Below, in pieces: positions 5,458 to 7,062 of a stretch of DNA of 7,062 bases. Positions within the stretch are counted from its first letter, which is position 1; every line of letters begins with the position of its first letter. The notes beneath the pieces are model-generated. The model had not been told where the DNA came from. It did not search any database and worked only from the letters and a program-made list of their open reading frames with translations. The DNA comes from JBQCDV01 sp051960855 (GTDB taxonomy: Bacteria; Actinomycetota; Actinomycetes; JAJZTN01): contig JBQCDV010000064.1 in assembly GCA_051960855.1 (NCBI GenBank), positions 1 to 7,062 of the forward strand, given 5' to 3'. A program made the position numbers and the translations under genes.

Positions 5458-6144
5458 GTGCCTCTGCGCGAAGCCCTCGCCATCGCGGCCCCGCTCGCGG
5501 TGAGCGCCTGGTGGCTGACCCGCCGCTACCTGCTCCAGCGGGGTTGGGCCATCTGGCCGGCGCTCGCCCTCGTCGTGCTGCTGCCGGTGACGTGGGCCGA
5601 GGTGCGCGCGGCGTCGTTCGAGTCGATGTTGGCGCGGGCGGCGGCACCGGTGACGACGGGTCTCCCCGCGTCAGTCGGGCTGTCGTCTAGCGGAGGCGGC
5701 TACTCCTCGCAGCTGACCGTGGCCCCCGCGCAGGTGAGGTCGAGCCGGCGGGACCTGCCGAGTTTCGCGTGCGAGCGGCTCCTCCATGGGCTGTGGCGCA
5801 GCGACGGGCACGTCGGTGAGGTGTGGTTCACCGCCGACGGAGTGCCGCAGTCCCCCGCCTGGCTGTCCTCGACAACGTGCTCCCGCATCCGCGACGAGGT
5901 CTCGCACCCCGATGCTGGCAACCTCGACGGCATCGTGGCGTTGCACACCGTCGTGCACGAGGCCGCGCACCTCGCCGGCGTCCAGGACGAGACGGGCGCG
6001 GAGTGCCTCGCGATGTCGCACGACGTCGAGGTGTGGCAGCGGCTCGGCATCCCCCCGGCGGTCGCGCAGACGATGCTGCAGCGGTACCGCACCGAGGTGC
6101 GCCCCCGGTTGCCCGAGCCCTACACGGGCCCCTGCCCCAGCTGA
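5458..6144 (+). CDS. Membrane-anchored protein with HExxH motif, function unknown
   Basis: A 228-aa protein I do not recognise by name. The N-terminus has two hydrophobic stretches (about 7-20 and 30-47) around Trp/Arg-rich TRRYLLQRGW, consistent with a membrane anchor. The rest, about 180 residues, is probably extracytoplasmic and holds all four cysteines (104, 141, 183, 226), which could form disulfides. Residues 163-184 read HTVVHEAAHLAGVQDETGAEC: an HEAAH zinc-protease motif (His167, Glu168, His171) followed by Glu178 and Glu182 as possible third ligands, the layout of a gluzincin-like fold. It may be an active peptidase or a relic using the fold structurally. The GTG at 5458 gives the full first hydrophobic segment, but no ribosome binding site precedes it; GTG 5500 (residue 15) is an alternative. 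It is convergent to prs and divergent from rplY. It occupies the place where mycobacteria carry lpqT, but I see no similarity. Confidence 0.8.
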   Translation: MPLREALAIAAPLAVSAWWLTRRYLLQRGWAIWPALALVVLLPVTWAEVRAASFESMLARAAAPVTTGLPASVGLSSSGGGYSSQLTVAPAQVRSSRRDLPSFACERLLHGLWRSDGHVGEVWFTADGVPQSPAWLSSTTCSRIRDEVSHPDAGNLDGIVALHTVVHEAAHLAGVQDETGAECLAMSHDVEVWQRLGIPPAVAQTMLQRYRTEVRPRLPEPYTGPCPS

Positions 6145-6171
6145 CGCCTTCGGCACGCACTGCGGGTCAGC
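6140..6171 (+). terminator. Inverted repeat over the stop codon of the HExxH gene, weak terminator candidate
   Basis: GCTGAC (6140-6145) and GTCAGC (6166-6171) form a 6-bp perfect inverted repeat with a 20-nt loop that itself contains GCC-TTC-GGC. The stop codon TGA lies in the left arm. There is no T tract. It could serve the converging 3' ends of this gene and prs, but the pairing is modest. Confidence 0.25.
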
Positions 6172-6292
6172 CGACGGCGGCGGGCGGTCGGGACGACGAC
6201 GTTCGGGTCAGGCGAGGACGGCGGGGCGGCGGGCCAGCGACGTTCGGGTCAGGCGACGACGGCGAGGCGGCGGGCCAGCGACGTTCGGGTCA
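6157..6292 (-). repeat. 41-bp tandem repeat at the 3' end of prs
   Basis: The word GGGTCAG or GGGTCA recurs at 6164, 6205, 6246 and 6287, exactly 41 bp apart. The units at 6198-6238 and 6239-6279 are nearly identical, the partial unit at 6280-6292 covers the prs stop, and the outermost unit (about 6157-6197) is degenerate. Read on the minus strand each unit begins with TGACCCG, the first TGA being the prs stop codon. It fills almost the whole gap between the HExxH gene and prs. Confidence 0.85.
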
Positions 6293-7062
6293 GCTGTTGC
6301 CCTCAAAGAGGCTGGTGACCGAGCCGTCGTCGAAGACCTCACGGATGGCTCGGGCCAGCAGCGGCGCGATCGAGAGCACGGTGAGCGTGTCGAACTGCCG
6401 CTCTTCGGGGATCGGCAGCGTGTTGGTGACGATGACCTCGCTGATGCGGGAGTTCTTGAGGCGATCGACGGCCGGGCCGGAGAGCACGGCGTGGGTCGCG
6501 GTGACGATGACGTCGGCGGCGCCGGACTCGAAGAGCGCCTCGGCCGCCTGAGTGATCGTGCCGGCGGTGTCGATCATGTCGTCGACGAGGACGCAGGTCC
6601 GGCCCTTGACGTCACCGACGACCTCGTGGACGCGCACCTGGTTGGCGACGTTGGGGTCGCGCCGCTTGTGGATGATGGCCAGCGGCACACCGAGCCGGTC
6701 GGTCCACTGGTCGGCGACGCGGACCCGGCCGGCGTCGGGCGAGACGATCGTCAGGTTGCTGCGGTCGACCCGGCGCCCGACGTAGCTGGCGAGCAGCGGC
6801 AAGGCGTGCAGGTGGTCGACGGGGCCGTCGAAGAAACCCTGGATCTGCGCGGTGTGCAGATCGACACTCATGATCCGGTCGGCGCCGGCGGTCTTGAACA
6901 GGTCGGCGATCAGCCGGGCCGAGATCGGTTCGCGACCGCGGTGCTTCTTGTCCTGGCGCGCATAGCCGTAGAAGGGCAGCACCACCGTGATCCGCTTGGC
7001 CGAGGCGCGCTTGAGCGCGTCGACCATGATCAGCTGCTCCATGATCCACTTGTTGATCGGCT
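6290..7062 (-). CDS. prs: Ribose-phosphate pyrophosphokinase (PRPP synthetase), 3' part
   Basis: Cytosolic enzyme making 5-phosphoribosyl 1-diphosphate from ribose 5-phosphate and ATP, the precursor of purine, pyrimidine and NAD nucleotides, histidine and tryptophan. The window holds the last 256 residues, entering at PINKWIMEQL; about 70 N-terminal residues lie beyond base 7062. Fragment residue numbers: RQDKKHRGREP from 35 (nucleotide-binding loop), DLHTAQIQGFF at 67-77, SPDAG at 107-111, HKRRDPN from 132 (catalytic flexible loop) and VLVDDMIDTAGT at 157-168, the PRPP-binding signature. These are features of the class I, phosphate-activated enzymes. The frame is intact to TGA at 6292-6290, which is also the first base group of a 41-bp tandem repeat. 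The conserved actinobacterial order is glmU-prs-rplY-pth; here an opposing gene separates prs from rplY. Confidence 0.97.
   Translation of the reverse strand, partial: PINKWIMEQLIMVDALKRASAKRITVVLPFYGYARQDKKHRGREPISARLIADLFKTAGADRIMSVDLHTAQIQGFFDGPVDHLHALPLLASYVGRRVDRSNLTIVSPDAGRVRVADQWTDRLGVPLAIIHKRRDPNVANQVRVHEVVGDVKGRTCVLVDDMIDTAGTITQAAEALFESGAADVIVTATHAVLSGPAVDRLKNSRISEVIVTNTLPIPEERQFDTLTVLSIAPLLARAIREVFDDGSVTSLFEGNS

Noticed and set aside
5823..6551. Plus-strand reading frame overlapping the HExxH gene and the prs end
   Set aside because: Runs through the last part of the HExxH gene in another frame, the tandem repeat and the antisense of prs; Arg/Gly/Ala-rich with no start signals.

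Overview
The window is very GC-rich and carries a gene set and order typical of a high-GC actinobacterium. On the minus strand lie prs, rplY (the long Ctc form of ribosomal protein L25) and pth, a conserved actinobacterial neighbourhood (glmU-prs-(x)-rplY-pth). A plus-strand phosphoenolpyruvate carboxylase gene (ppc) runs toward pth. GTG starts, -AGGAG- ribosome binding sites and strong G/C third-position bias fit this. I cannot name the genus from the sequence alone.

Layout. 16-2745 (+): complete ppc, 909 aa, all catalytic signatures intact. 2746-3795: about 1.05 kb of non-coding DNA between the converging ends of ppc and pth, filled by a structured repeat array. The array has seven copies of a 50-bp imperfect inverted repeat, all in the same orientation, separated by alternating long and short linkers, followed by a G-rich secondary repeat. 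3796-4533 (-): pth, peptidyl-tRNA hydrolase with an unusual Ala/Pro-rich N-terminal extension, overlapping rplY by the 4-bp GTGA. 4530-5189 (-): rplY. 5190-5457: leader of rplY with a large predicted hairpin and a candidate -10 box. 5458-6144 (+): a membrane-anchored protein of unknown function with an HEAAH putative zinc motif. 6145-6289: short intergenic stretch holding a 41-bp tandem repeat that starts exactly at the prs stop codon. 6290-7062 (-): 3' part of prs, whose start lies beyond the window.

How the genes work together. prs makes PRPP for nucleotide, histidine and tryptophan synthesis. rplY and pth are translation genes (5S rRNA binding, and recycling of peptidyl-tRNA) and are probably co-transcribed and translationally coupled. 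ppc is anaplerotic (PEP to oxaloacetate) and is simply a convergent neighbour. The HEAAH protein interrupts the prs-rplY block on the opposite strand, so rplY-pth most likely depends on its own promoter in 5190-5457. The most distinctive part of the window is the repeat array at 2803-3635. Its organisation resembles enterobacterial BIME/REP clusters (paired palindromic units, long and short linkers, placement at convergent 3' ends), but I do not recognise its sequence family.
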